DNA of 55,638 bases from Clostridia bacterium (GTDB lineage: Bacteria; Bacillota; DSM-12270; Thermacetogeniales; Thermacetogeniaceae): positions 1 to 55,638 of the forward strand of contig CADDZD010000009.1 of NCBI GenBank assembly GCA_902812385.1, written 5' to 3'. Every line of letters starts with the position of its first letter. The first letter of the stretch is position 1. Made by a program: the position numbers and the translations under genes. The notes below the pieces were generated by a model. That model did no database searches. It had not been told where the DNA came from and worked only from the letters and a program-made list of their open reading frames with translations. Shown here piece by piece: positions 18,360-26,803 of the stretch.

Positions 18360-18565
18360 CGGTTTATCCTTGCGCTTGCTCCCGTACTCCGGTTTAACTC
18401 GCCCTAGGACTCGTCGCAGACGGCAGCCGACCGGCTCCTATGACGGCATCCATGCCGCAGAGTCGCCTATCTCGACATCCTGTCTCGATTCGGCTGCCGT
18501 TAGCTGCTCCTCGTCAAGGGCGAATAACAACCTCCGTAGGTCGCTGCGCCTGCAAGGATAAACCG
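18360..18565. repeat. 206-bp nested palindromic element
   Basis: The ends are a perfect 14-bp inverted repeat, CGGTTTATCCTTGC at 18360-18373 and its complement at 18552-18565. Inside, ACGGCAGCCGA (18420-18430) pairs with TCGGCTGCCGT (18490-18500), flanked by further imperfect pairing (GCCCT at 18401 with AGGGC ending at 18521). A short palindrome (GGCATCCATGCC) lies at the apex. There is no coding potential. It fills most of the 358-base gap between the isomerase and the efflux operon. It could be a MITE-like element or a large RNA hairpin. Confidence 0.6.
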
Positions 18566-18613
18566 CTTTTTCGCTTCTCTGTTGGTGCCGCCGGAGGCGG
18601 CATGGTGGTCCTC

Positions 18614-19768
18614 CTAGCCCTTCCGCTGCGCAACCTTCATGCCGTCCTGGAGCATCCGCACATTGGACACCGCCACCCGTTCTCCCTTCTTCAGCCCGCT
18701 TACCACCACGGCCTGCGATTCGTTCGTCGGCCCCAGGGTTACAAACCGCTTTTTCACCGTACCGTCAGGTTTCACCACAAAAACGTAGCTGCGGCCGTTG
18801 CCGGTCTTAACTGCGGACTGGGGAACGACGATACCTCTTTCACCGCCAGTTCTCAAGACCGCCCTGGCAGTCATCCCGGCCTTGAGCTCTCCCGGGTTCT
18901 TTATTTTGATTTCTATTGGAAAATACTGGCCGGTTGTCGCCGCTACCGGGCCGAGCTGGGCTATCTCCCCCTCGAAAATCTTTCCAGGCAGGACAGTCAC
19001 GGCGACCTTCACCTTCTGACCCACCGCCAGGAGGGGTACAAGAGCCTCGGATACGGTGCCCTGCAGCTTCAAACTCGACGTATCCGCCAGGGTCAAAAGC
19101 GCCACCCCAGGAGCCGCCATCTCGCCGGGGTTAATGTTCCGGTTTGTCACCACACCGGTGATCGGGCTGGTGATCTCGCCGTTGCTGAGCTGAACCTGAA
19201 CCGTATTGACCGCCGCCCGGGCCTGTTCCAGGGCAGAACCGGTCGCTATGGCATACTGTTTCTGGGCAGATTCATACTGCTTCCTGGCCAGATCCAGCTT
19301 GTTCTGAGCCTCATCGAACTGGCTTTGGGATACCGCACCCGCATCTGCCAGCATCTTGATCCGGTCATAGGTTTTCTGAGCGAGGTCCAGATTGATCTTT
19401 GCAGTCTCCACAGCGATCTCAGCCTGCTCCGCCTGGTCGCGGACCACCTGTAGGGCCGCCTCCGCCTGCCTGAGCTGGGCGTTTAGCTCCCGGGTGTCTA
19501 TCTGTAAAAGAAGCCTACCCGCCTGCACGGTATCCCCAACATCGGCCAGAACCGACTTTACCTGTCCGGTCAGCTTGCTGAAGATATTGACGGTCCGGGC
19601 CGGAACCAGAGTACCGGTGATCTCCTGGGTAAAACCTGCATCTTCTACGGTTGCCGTCTTCACCACGACCGATATCCTGTCGTTCGTCCTGCTCCCGCAT
19701 CCCGCAAGCCCAAGGAACAACAAGGCCACCAGCGAATAGGCCACCAGTTGCTTCCTCCAGTCTCTCAT
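18614..19768 (-). CDS. Lipoprotein efflux adaptor (RND/HlyD-type periplasmic adaptor fold)
   Basis: 384-residue membrane-fusion-type protein. Signal with lipobox LAGC (Cys24), barrel-sandwich lipoyl half (ITGTLVPARTVNIFSKLTG), coiled-coil hairpin (about 100-190), second lipoyl half (GEITSPITGVVTNRNINPGE), beta barrel and membrane-proximal domain. It is the last gene of a MarR-EmrB-EmrA-like operon. In a monoderm cell it would be a membrane-anchored adaptor outside the cytoplasmic membrane; having two adaptors in one operon is somewhat unusual. Confidence 0.88.
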   Translation of the reverse strand: MRDWRKQLVAYSLVALLFLGLAGCGSRTNDRISVVVKTATVEDAGFTQEITGTLVPARTVNIFSKLTGQVKSVLADVGDTVQAGRLLLQIDTRELNAQLRQAEAALQVVRDQAEQAEIAVETAKINLDLAQKTYDRIKMLADAGAVSQSQFDEAQNKLDLARKQYESAQKQYAIATGSALEQARAAVNTVQVQLSNGEITSPITGVVTNRNINPGEMAAPGVALLTLADTSSLKLQGTVSEALVPLLAVGQKVKVAVTVLPGKIFEGEIAQLGPVAATTGQYFPIEIKIKNPGELKAGMTARAVLRTGGERGIVVPQSAVKTGNGRSYVFVVKPDGTVKKRFVTLGPTNESQAVVVSGLKKGERVAVSNVRMLQDGMKVAQRKG

Positions 19769-19811
19769 ACTCCTACTCCCCTCTCAGGCCTTCATTATTA
19801 TGGCTTTATAT

Positions 19812-20507
19812 CTACTTAACATGGATGCGCACCTTAACACTCATTCCCACCATCAAACGGGCGTTCCCGGCATCCTCCAGCTGGATCTTAACGGGGATGA
19901 CCTGGGTCACCTTGGTAAAATTGCCGCTGGAGTTCTGCGCCGGCAGCAGTGAAAAGGTCGAGGTCGTCGCCCGGCCGATATTCACCACCCTGCCCGTGAA
20001 CCTCCGCCCGGGATAGGCATCGATATTCACATCCACCAGCTGTCCGGTTTTCACCTTCTCGATCACCGTTTCCTTGATGTTAGCGCTGATATAAAGGTTG
20101 TCGGAATCGGCAATGACTGCCAGCTGCGTGCCCGGAGCCGCCATCTCCCCGACCACGGCCCTGGACTGAATCACCTGGCCGCTGATCGGTGCCCTGATTT
20201 CGGCCTTCTCGGCCATGACCCCGGCCACGGCTCCCATTGTCTGAGGGTTGACGGCACCGGAGGTCATGACCGAAGCCAGATCCTGCCTCCCCAGCACCTG
20301 GCCTGCCTTAACCACATCTCCTTCCTCGACATTCCATTCCAGGAGCCTGCCGGAAATCTCCGGAGTAACGGTAACGGTGTCCGCCGCCACCCGGGCATCC
20401 TCCGTTATGGCATAATTGGTGCCCATATAGTGATAGTAAAAGGCGATGCCGCCCGCTCCTGCCAAGGCAACTATCAGGACCAATGCAATGATCATACGTC
20501 TAGGCAC
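19812..20507 (-). CDS. HlyD/EmrA-like efflux adaptor
   Basis: 231 residues with one N-terminal membrane anchor (MIIALVLIVALAGAGGIAFY) and lipoyl halves TPEISGRLLEWNVEEGD and IRAPISGQVIQSRAVVGE. The linker between them is short and lacks a long coiled coil, as in small EmrA-like adaptors. It would partner the EmrB-like transporter encoded upstream. I favour the GTG at 20507, eight bases after AGGAG; a GTG at 20516 overlaps that site. Confidence 0.85.
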   Translation of the reverse strand: MPRRMIIALVLIVALAGAGGIAFYYHYMGTNYAITEDARVAADTVTVTPEISGRLLEWNVEEGDVVKAGQVLGRQDLASVMTSGAVNPQTMGAVAGVMAEKAEIRAPISGQVIQSRAVVGEMAAPGTQLAVIADSDNLYISANIKETVIEKVKTGQLVDVNIDAYPGRRFTGRVVNIGRATTSTFSLLPAQNSSGNFTKVTQVIPVKIQLEDAGNARLMVGMSVKVRIHVK

Positions 20508-20555
20508 TCCACTCACTCCTCATCGACCTTGTTATCGGGTACTAAGTAAATAGCT

Positions 20556-22142
20556 TTACTCGCCGCCGAACCCCGGTTGTCTCCCCCGCCCTCGCTGGAG
20601 AAAAACTGCCGGAACGACACCTGCCAGGGTAATCAATGACGCAATCACAAAGATATCATCGATCCCCTTTACATACGCCACCCTGGAAACAACCCCCTGG
20701 AGGTAAGCGGTTCCCAGGCTTTTTACCTGAGCGGTGATCGAACCAACGCCCAGGTAAGCTCCCACCTGCCCTAAGAAATCGCTCACCGCAGGATTGGCTG
20801 CAGTGATGTTCCCCGCCAGATTCGCAGCGTGGGCGGCCATCCTGTGATTCAATATCGAAGTCAGGACAGCTATGCCAAACGAGGCAGAAATACGGTTAAT
20901 AATGTTCGTGATGGCCGAGGCCCTCCCCACCAGTTCGGGGGGAACTACCGCCATCGCCGCGGTCTGCGCCGGCATGTTGGCAAACGCCATCCCGAGCCCC
21001 CGCAGAATCATCCAGGTGATGATCAGCCGCGTCGGGGTGACAACATCGAGATTGTGCAGGAGATAGGTGGTATACGAAAGGGAAAGCAATCCCGCTACCG
21101 CAAGCGCCCTGGGGCCGAACCGGTCGTAGAGCTGCCCGGCAAGCGGCATCATCATCCCGGAGGCAATGGCGCCGGGCATCATCAGAAGGCCGGTTTCCAT
21201 AGCCCCCAGCCCTCTAATGGTCTGCAAAAAAAGCGGAATGTAGAAAATCCCCGCAAAGAGCCCGATGGTTGTGATAACAACCATGATGTTTGCCATGGTG
21301 AAGGTTGTATAGCGAAAAACCCGCAGTTCAAGGAGGGGATTCTCCTGGGTGAGTTCCAGGTAAATAAAAAGGCCCAGCGAAACGGCGCTTATGTAAAAGA
21401 GGAAAACAACCGCTTCCGACGTCCAGCCCCAATCCCCTCCCTTGCTGAGGGCGAGCAAAAGGCTGAAAAGCCCCACCGCAGATGTCAGGACGCCACCGAT
21501 ATCCAGCTTCCCCGGATCAACCGGCGGAAACTCAGGCAGAAAGAACCAGGAGAGCAGAATACCGATAACCCCGATGGGCAAATTGATGGTAAAAATCCAG
21601 CGCCAGTCGACATACTCCACCAGGTAGCCCCCCAGGGTGGGGCCGACCGCCGGGGCGACCAGGAGAGCGATGCCGAAGATCCCCATCCCGCCGCCGAGCT
21701 TTTCTCGCGGCACCATCCGGATCACCATCGACATGGTGGTGGGCATGATCATGCCGCCCCCAAAAGCCTGCACCACCCTGGCGGCAATCAGGGAATCCAC
21801 ATTCCAGCTCAAAGTGCACAAGAGGGAGCCAAAAACAAAGATGGCCAGAGAGAGGATATACAGGCGCTTGAAACCAAGCCTGTCCCCCAGCCAGCCGCTG
21901 AGCGGCACCACGACCCCGAGCGCCAGCATGTAAATCGTCACAACCCACTCCACGGTGCTGGTATTGGTATTGAACACATTCATGATCGTCGGGATCGCAA
22001 CATTGACGATACTGGAGTCGAGGATCGACATGAATGCTCCGATCAAGGCGATCAGAACAGGAAGAACCCAGCGGATCGCCCGTTCGCCGCTAGCGGTGGA
22101 GCTACCTTGATCCGTCTTTATCTCTTGCTCTTCCGTAGCCAT
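20556..22142 (-). CDS. DHA2-family multidrug MFS transporter (EmrB/QacA type)
   Basis: About 528 residues with 14 predicted membrane segments. Family motifs include LDSSIVNVAIPTI in segment 1, GWLGDRLGFKRLY (motif A) and RVVQAFGGG (motif B). Proton-driven drug export across the cytoplasmic membrane is predicted. The start region overlaps the end of the MarR gene by about 40 bases, so the two are translationally coupled. ATG at 22142 or the GTG one codon earlier. Confidence 0.92.
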   Translation of the reverse strand: MATEEQEIKTDQGSSTASGERAIRWVLPVLIALIGAFMSILDSSIVNVAIPTIMNVFNTNTSTVEWVVTIYMLALGVVVPLSGWLGDRLGFKRLYILSLAIFVFGSLLCTLSWNVDSLIAARVVQAFGGGMIMPTTMSMVIRMVPREKLGGGMGIFGIALLVAPAVGPTLGGYLVEYVDWRWIFTINLPIGVIGILLSWFFLPEFPPVDPGKLDIGGVLTSAVGLFSLLLALSKGGDWGWTSEAVVFLFYISAVSLGLFIYLELTQENPLLELRVFRYTTFTMANIMVVITTIGLFAGIFYIPLFLQTIRGLGAMETGLLMMPGAIASGMMMPLAGQLYDRFGPRALAVAGLLSLSYTTYLLHNLDVVTPTRLIITWMILRGLGMAFANMPAQTAAMAVVPPELVGRASAITNIINRISASFGIAVLTSILNHRMAAHAANLAGNITAANPAVSDFLGQVGAYLGVGSITAQVKSLGTAYLQGVVSRVAYVKGIDDIFVIASLITLAGVVPAVFLQRGRGRQPGFGGE

Positions 22143-22560
22143 CACCCTTCTGCTCCAGGTACTTCAGCAGTAACTCCAGGTCCTCGAGAATGCGCCGGTA
22201 ATCAGATGCCGGCATGGCACCAAAAATTTTTGCAAGCTCCTGATCAAGCAAAATCATGGCTTGACGGATAAAATCTTTTAAGAGCGGCGTGCCTTTCAGC
22301 AGGATGGCGCGGCGGTCGTCCGGGTCGGGGAACCGCTCCAGCAATCCCCTTTCCACCAGGCGGTCCAGAATCCCGGTAAGGGTGCTGGGAGAAATGCAGA
22401 TTTCCTGCGCCAGGTCGGTTACCCGGTAAGAACCCCTTTTATTCGTTTTCCAAAGCACCATCATTTCCGCACCGGACAAACCCTGCAGCTGGCCGACCAG
22501 CCTCCTGAACAGCCTCCGGTGTATCCGGTAAAAGAGCTCCAATAAGCGAAAATTTTGCAA
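22102..22560 (-). CDS. MarR-family transcriptional regulator
   Basis: About 152 residues with a winged helix. The recognition region reads VTDLAQEICISPSTLTGILDRLVERGLLER and the wing RFPDPDDRRAILL carries the conserved DxRR. It most likely represses its own operon, with drug-like ligands releasing it. The TTG at 22560 has AGGTGG five bases upstream; GTG codons at 22563 and 22569 are alternatives. A palindrome overlapping the ribosome-binding site is the likely operator. Confidence 0.9.
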   Translation of the reverse strand: MQNFRLLELFYRIHRRLFRRLVGQLQGLSGAEMMVLWKTNKRGSYRVTDLAQEICISPSTLTGILDRLVERGLLERFPDPDDRRAILLKGTPLLKDFIRQAMILLDQELAKIFGAMPASDYRRILEDLELLLKYLEQKGDGYGRARDKDGSR

Positions 22561-22570
22561 CACGACCACC

Positions 22571-22603
22571 TGTTTCGGATCGGAATATTACGATTACGAA
22601 ACA
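22571..22603. promoter_or_regulatory. Candidate operator of the MarR-efflux operon
   Basis: TGTTTCG (22571-22577) and CGAAACA (22597-22603) are perfect inverted 7-mers 19 bases apart, with a second weaker repeat inside (CGGAAT and ATTACG). It lies immediately ahead of the marR start. Confidence 0.5.
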
Positions 22604-22761
22604 ATAATTAATATAACCATACAGCAGGGGTCTGTCAAGGGGAAAAAGCGCCGGCTGGACGCAAAAAAAGACACGCGGTGAACTGGTAGCAAGAGGAAGC
22701 GCCCGCTATTCGTTCAGGAATTACGAGCGAGGTTTATTGAGAGATGGCTACGAACCTCCCC

Positions 22762-23292
22762 TTACATGGATCGCCGTCGCAAGGTCCTGATGGATACTTC
22801 ATGATCCCCAAGGATTTCCCGGATTGACTTATTTTCTTCTTTGATTTCGTTAATGCTTAATTCAATACGATCCTGACCCTTTCGCAGTTCATCCTGACCC
22901 TTTCGCAGTTCATCCTGACCTTTTCTAAGTTCATCCTGACCTTTTCTAAGTTCATCCTGACCTTTTCTAAGTTCATCCTGACCTTGACGGAGTTCGTCCT
23001 GCCCCTGGCGCAGTTCATCCAACTCCTGGCGCATTTCATCAAGTTCCTGGCGCATTTCATTTAGCTCCTGGCGAAACTCTTCCTGCCCTTTGCGCAGTTC
23101 ATCCTGCCCCTGTTCGAGTTCTTTGAGCTTTCCCTCGATCTTTACAACAGAATGAGTGAGATTATCGATTTCGGCCTTATGCACTTCACTGGCATGCTCT
23201 AATGCTCGAAGCAACTGAGTGTGTTCACCGAGCTTCTGAGTAACCTGTTCAAACTTTTGAAGTACCAGTTCCTGGAACTTCTCGTTATCCAT
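22762..23292 (-). CDS. Heptad-repeat coiled-coil protein
   Basis: 176 residues, unknown function. Residues about 50-150 are an almost perfect tandem of seven-residue units (GQDELRK, GQDELRQ, QELDEMR), predicted to form one long coiled coil; the N-terminal 50 residues are helical. No signal peptide. The same kind of tail occurs in uncharacterised Firmicute proteins. ATG at 23292 with GGAGG seven bases upstream. Stands alone. Confidence 0.75.
   Translation of the reverse strand: MDNEKFQELVLQKFEQVTQKLGEHTQLLRALEHASEVHKAEIDNLTHSVVKIEGKLKELEQGQDELRKGQEEFRQELNEMRQELDEMRQELDELRQGQDELRQGQDELRKGQDELRKGQDELRKGQDELRKGQDELRKGQDRIELSINEIKEENKSIREILGDHEVSIRTLRRRSM
22870..23114. repeat. 21-bp tandem repeats within a coding region
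   Basis: About a dozen 21-base units of the form TTCATCCTGACCTTTTCTAAG. Three consecutive copies at about 22928-22990 are nearly identical, and the outer ones are more diverged. The unit is exactly seven codons, so gain or loss of copies keeps the frame. Confidence 0.85.
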
Positions 23293-23389
23293 AAGCCACC
23301 CTCCCATAAATCTTTATTATTGGAGCAATAAAATGACACCACGATATTAAAAATCATCCGCCGGGCTATGCAAGTCCTGTTTATCGCTT

Positions 23390-23929
23390 TCAGACAGCTT
23401 CCAGATCGCAGGAGTCGAAGATATCTCCACTCTTCAGGTCAACCAGGAGCACCCTGGTGCCCTCTTTACCGATATCCAGCACCGCGAAGCTCGGGGCGTG
23501 CCCCTTCTTGTCGGCATCCTTCAGGTGACCGGGGTTGACCCAAAGAACGCCGTTCTCCACCCTCGCCCCGGGGATATGGGTGTGGCCGTAGGCCACCACA
23601 TCTACCTTTCCATTCGCGGCCAGTTGCTCCGGATCGGGATCGCCGGGAAGGTCATTCTCATGAGCCCTGGCGGTGTGGGTGAAGAGCACCCTCCGGCCCT
23701 CGATCTCTTTAATAATACGATTGGGAACGTCAGGGGCCTGATAGTGCCGGCAGTAAACCCCCGGCACCTGCAGGATGTCCAACCCTACGTCCTTAACGGC
23801 ATCGACATCCTCGCACTCGTCCCCCAGGTGGGCTAGCAGATTCACGTGCCACCTGTGAACCAGCTTCCAGACCGCATCCTTCAGATTGTGCAGTTCTCCG
23901 TGGGAGTCGCTGACAAGGCCGATCCGCAC
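23390..23929 (-). CDS. YfcE/MJ0936-type metallophosphoesterase, altered active site
   Basis: About 179 residues with calcineurin-like metal motifs: SDSHGE, HLGDE, HTARAHEND and YGHTHIPG, then the family ending VNPGH. The canonical GNxD block between the second and third motifs is replaced by PGVYCRHY, so the usual Asn ligand and its His/Asp partner are missing or moved. GTG at 23929 with AAGGTG upstream is the preferred start; an ATG five codons earlier has no site. Activity may be altered. Confidence 0.82.
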   Translation of the reverse strand: MRIGLVSDSHGELHNLKDAVWKLVHRWHVNLLAHLGDECEDVDAVKDVGLDILQVPGVYCRHYQAPDVPNRIIKEIEGRRVLFTHTARAHENDLPGDPDPEQLAANGKVDVVAYGHTHIPGARVENGVLWVNPGHLKDADKKGHAPSFAVLDIGKEGTRVLLVDLKSGDIFDSCDLEAV

Positions 23930-24064
23930 CTCTATCACCTTCATTTTGAAATATTTTCTGACCGGTCAGAATAGGGAGTTCCTTTCCCCGCCACCGGGAA
24001 AAGGGTGCCCTCTTATCATTATAACAGCTTAAGGGAAAAAGTGCCGCTTTTCATCGCTTGCGGT

Positions 24065-24097
24065 AAAAAAATGCTGCCGCCCGCGGTGCGACAGCAT
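24065..24097 (-). terminator. Terminator after the gldA remnant and stressosome operon
   Basis: Stem with ATGCTG/CAGCAT at the base and GC-rich pairing inside, followed by seven T on the minus strand. Confidence 0.8.
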
Positions 24098-24121
24098 CAC
24101 CCTATCCCAATTCCTGCTATT

Positions 24122-24440
24122 CTAGGCCAGATAGAGCTCCCCGATGCGATCCGCCGCCAGTATGGCATCGTACACCATATCGGCCGTGACCGGGAAGGGC
24201 ATGTTGAATATGGTCTCTCCTTCCGCACAGGAGGTCTCTGCAACCCTTCGAATTTTCTCAGAAGATGCATCGGTGATGCCGATCTGCCGCAGCGTTATAG
24301 GGATGACAGAAGCTCAGGACCTCCTCCAGCTCCTCACTGCTCCGGTCTTCCAGCACAAGCTGCACCAGGGTGCCGAAGGCCACCTTCTCCCCGTGGCACC
24401 GTACCGGCCTGAAGTAAACGCCTCCGCCCGGCTGTTTTCG
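24122..24440 (-). pseudogene. Glycerol dehydrogenase (gldA) C-terminal remnant
   Basis: The minus strand encodes the family's C-terminal end in two frames. One carries HGEKVAFGTLVQLVLED and then EELEEVLSF. The other carries VIPITLRQIGITDASSEKIR, then AEGETIFNMPFPVTADMVYD and a stop at 24122. The frames switch near 24290, so at least one indel has occurred. No start codon, NAD-binding part or first metal ligands remain. The fragment joins directly to a truncated CHASE3 gene upstream, indicating a deletion that fused two loci. Confidence 0.8.
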
Positions 24441-24889
24441 TTCAAACAGGGAACCGGTTTCCTGTAAAAAACTGCATCCTGCCCCAGCAGCTTACGATTG
24501 GCTATCGCCGGTTCGGCAACCGTGCTAATCCAGCTCTGGATTTCCTTGTTAATACTATCCAGGTGAGCCAGGGAGGCGGTATCCTGGCCTAATATTCTAT
24601 ACAGTTCTTCATAATAACGACGCATTTCTTGCCTGGCTTCATTGTAGGGCTTCAGGATAGCAGGATCACCTGTCAAAAGGAAACCCCGTAGCCCCGTCTC
24701 CATGTCAATGACCTCTTTTTCAATGCGTTTTAGGTCGTACAGGGCCACATAACTATCCCGCGCCGCCTGATAATACTTGTCCGCTAAGTCGACCATGTGT
24801 TTATATACCCAGACAGTCTGGCCTATAACGCCAATAATGGACAATGCTATGCTGATCACCAGTAGCCGGGAATTAAAGTACTTCTGCAT
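24441..24889 (-). pseudogene. Truncated CHASE3-domain receptor
   Basis: The ATG at 24887-24889 overlaps the end of the diguanylate cyclase gene by 17 bases. The product has one membrane segment (LLVISIALSIIGVIGQTVWVY) and an extracellular CHASE3 sensor domain with the typical DMETGLRGFLLTGD. It ends at the gldA remnant: the frame runs on out of register to a stop at 24314, giving a meaningless tail. The second membrane segment and any kinase, cyclase or chemotaxis output domain are gone. Confidence 0.75.
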
Positions 24890-26192
24890 CGCCGGATCGC
24901 CGCCTGTCAGTTTTACTGTAAACCCGTACCACGTTTTTTCCCCACCACTTGGCTTCGTAAAGGGCGCTGTCGGCAGCGTCAATCAATTTCCCGGCCGTCG
25001 TGGCATCGTGAGGATAAGTACCAAGGCCGATGCTTACCGTCAACACCCTGCCCGGATCGCACCCTTCGTTGGCAATACCAGCGCTCATGATGGCAAGTCG
25101 TACCCTTTCGGCCACCACACTTGCTTCTAAAGCAGAGGTTTCCGGCATGATAATGACAAATTCCTCGCCGCCATAGCGCGCTGCTATATCTACTTCCCGG
25201 ATGTTAGTCTTGATGATGGCCGCTATTTTTTGCAGGGCCCTGTCTCCCTGGTGGTGGCCATGGGTATCGTTGTAAATTTTAAAGTCATCGATATCGAGCA
25301 TGGCAATGGTAAAGGTCCGCTGGTAACGCCTGGCACGAGCAATCTCCTTTTCCAGCAAGTACATCATATGATGGTAATTATACAAACCGGTTTTGGCGTC
25401 AATGGTTGCCTGGAACCTCATGGTTTCATACAAACGGGCGCGCTCGATGGCCAGGGCAGCATAGCTGGCGATAATATCCGCCAGCCGGAACTCGTCGGCG
25501 CTGAAGCCATCGTCCCTGTGTAAATAGATTGCGCCGCCAACCTCCCGGTCAACTAGCAGGGGCAAGGTTAAGTCTCGCCCTTCCGCCCTGATGGCGCCCC
25601 CAGCCCTGGCTTCCAGGACCGGGGGCGGGACATCAATATTTTTTCTTATGCTGTCAGCCTCAGGGTCATCACCAATGGTATAACACTGCCATTCACCGTT
25701 ACTGCTGAGAATATATAGACTGACTTCACAATTAAGCAATTCCCACAGGTGCCTGGTAATTATCCCGGCCGTCAGATCAAGGTCTAAGCAGGATCCCAGT
25801 TCTTTCGTCAGTTCCTGGATAACGGTTAACTCTTTCACTTTCATTTCCAGGGCACGGTTGGCAGCCGCCAGTTCTTGATTAAAGGTTTCCAGTCGCTCAA
25901 TGAGCCTGTTTTTTACCTCCAGGTATTCCCGGAAACTCAGGGCATAGGCCATCATTACCTCCAGGAGCAGGTCAAAGGAAATAAGAATCAGGCCCGGTGC
26001 CCGCAGGGGGGAAATATCCTTGAAGAGTTTTTCCAGGGCCTCCAGATGAAATTGAACAAGATCTTCGGGGCCTACGCCCTTCTCTACCAGGGCCTTGCTA
26101 AGCTTGGAGGCTTCATAAAGGATGGCTTCACTCTGCTGGAGACTGTACTGGTGTAATAGTTTGAAGTAAGTTTCCTGCCATTGTACTTCCAT
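24873..26192 (-). CDS. Diguanylate cyclase with RsbU-like N-terminus and GAF domain
   Basis: 439 residues. Residues 5-110 resemble the N-terminal RsbT-binding domain of RsbU (ILYEASKLSKALVEKG, SFDLLLEVMMAYALSFREYL). A GAF-like domain follows (about 125-260), then a GGDEF domain (about 265-425) with DIDDFKIYNDTHGH and the active signature YGGEEF. Synthesis of c-di-GMP from two GTP is predicted. It is the last intact gene of an rsbR-rsbS-rsbT-rsbX-like operon, so RsbT released from the stressosome probably switches it on, in place of the RsbU phosphatase. A comparable arrangement is known from Moorella thermoacetica. No RxxD inhibitory site is obvious before the signature. Confidence 0.9.
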   Translation of the reverse strand: MEVQWQETYFKLLHQYSLQQSEAILYEASKLSKALVEKGVGPEDLVQFHLEALEKLFKDISPLRAPGLILISFDLLLEVMMAYALSFREYLEVKNRLIERLETFNQELAAANRALEMKVKELTVIQELTKELGSCLDLDLTAGIITRHLWELLNCEVSLYILSSNGEWQCYTIGDDPEADSIRKNIDVPPPVLEARAGGAIRAEGRDLTLPLLVDREVGGAIYLHRDDGFSADEFRLADIIASYAALAIERARLYETMRFQATIDAKTGLYNYHHMMYLLEKEIARARRYQRTFTIAMLDIDDFKIYNDTHGHHQGDRALQKIAAIIKTNIREVDIAARYGGEEFVIIMPETSALEASVVAERVRLAIMSAGIANEGCDPGRVLTVSIGLGTYPHDATTAGKLIDAADSALYEAKWWGKNVVRVYSKTDRRRSGDAEVL

Positions 26193-26209
26193 ACCAGGAG
26201 CACCCCTAT

Positions 26210-26803
26210 TTACCTGGCAACTATCACGGCAACATCATCATCCCGGCGGCCATACTTTTCCCCTATCAGCCGGACTAGTTCCTCAGTAGTAAGCCGGTAG
26301 TTTGCCAGCAAGGCCAGGGGAACAGCGCCTTCTTGAATACCGTCCGAGTGGATTAAAAATAAATCGCCTTCTTGATAAGAACCCTTCGCGATTAATAACT
26401 GATGCGGGTAATTATAGCCCAGGATGCCGGGTGTGGCCATGGGGGTAATAATTCCCTTGGCAGTTAGGATTTTGACATGGATATTACCCACTATTGCTGC
26501 CTGCCAGAGACCCTGGCTCCGGTCAACCCGACAAAGGGCAGCAACGGCCCCCCTCGTGCCCTTTAACTGCCGGTGACAGAGTTGGAATATGTTGACCAGC
26601 CCGGTATTTATGCTGGCTTCTATGCTGGCTTCCATAGAGGCGATAGCTATTTCCGCGGCCCGGGCGGCTTCAGGACCGTGGCCAATTCCGTCCCCTACGG
26701 CCAGGAAGATTACACCTTCTACCCTTTTTACCAGGCAGGCATTGCCGCAGGCTATTTCCCCTTCCCTGGCACGGGTATAGACACCTACTTTCAGTTTTTC
26801 CAC
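26210..26803 (-). CDS. rsbX: RsbX-like PP2C phosphatase
   Basis: 197-residue PP2C-type serine/threonine phosphatase. Metal-binding motifs VGDGIGHGPEA, LIHSDGI and RRDDDVAVIV are present. In stressosomes RsbX removes the phosphates that RsbT puts on RsbS and RsbR, resetting the complex. The start overlaps rsbT by 13 bases, so the two are coupled. The gene lies between rsbT and the diguanylate cyclase. Confidence 0.88.
   Translation of the reverse strand: MEKLKVGVYTRAREGEIACGNACLVKRVEGVIFLAVGDGIGHGPEAARAAEIAIASMEASIEASINTGLVNIFQLCHRQLKGTRGAVAALCRVDRSQGLWQAAIVGNIHVKILTAKGIITPMATPGILGYNYPHQLLIAKGSYQEGDLFLIHSDGIQEGAVPLALLANYRLTTEELVRLIGEKYGRRDDDVAVIVAR

Noticed and set aside
18440-19453. Long plus-strand frame opposite the efflux lipoprotein gene
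   Set aside because: Antisense shadow of a gene with clear adaptor motifs; it has no ribosome-binding site and its composition is unlike protein.
20829-22271. 480-codon plus-strand frame opposite emrB
   Set aside because: Antisense shadow of a 14-segment transporter; no domain, no start signal.
22870-23114. CRISPR array
   Set aside because: Units are 21 bases, contiguous without spacers, and in frame within a coding region.
24314-24440. Tail of the CHASE3 frame as a real protein domain
   Set aside because: It is the gldA sequence read in the wrong frame.
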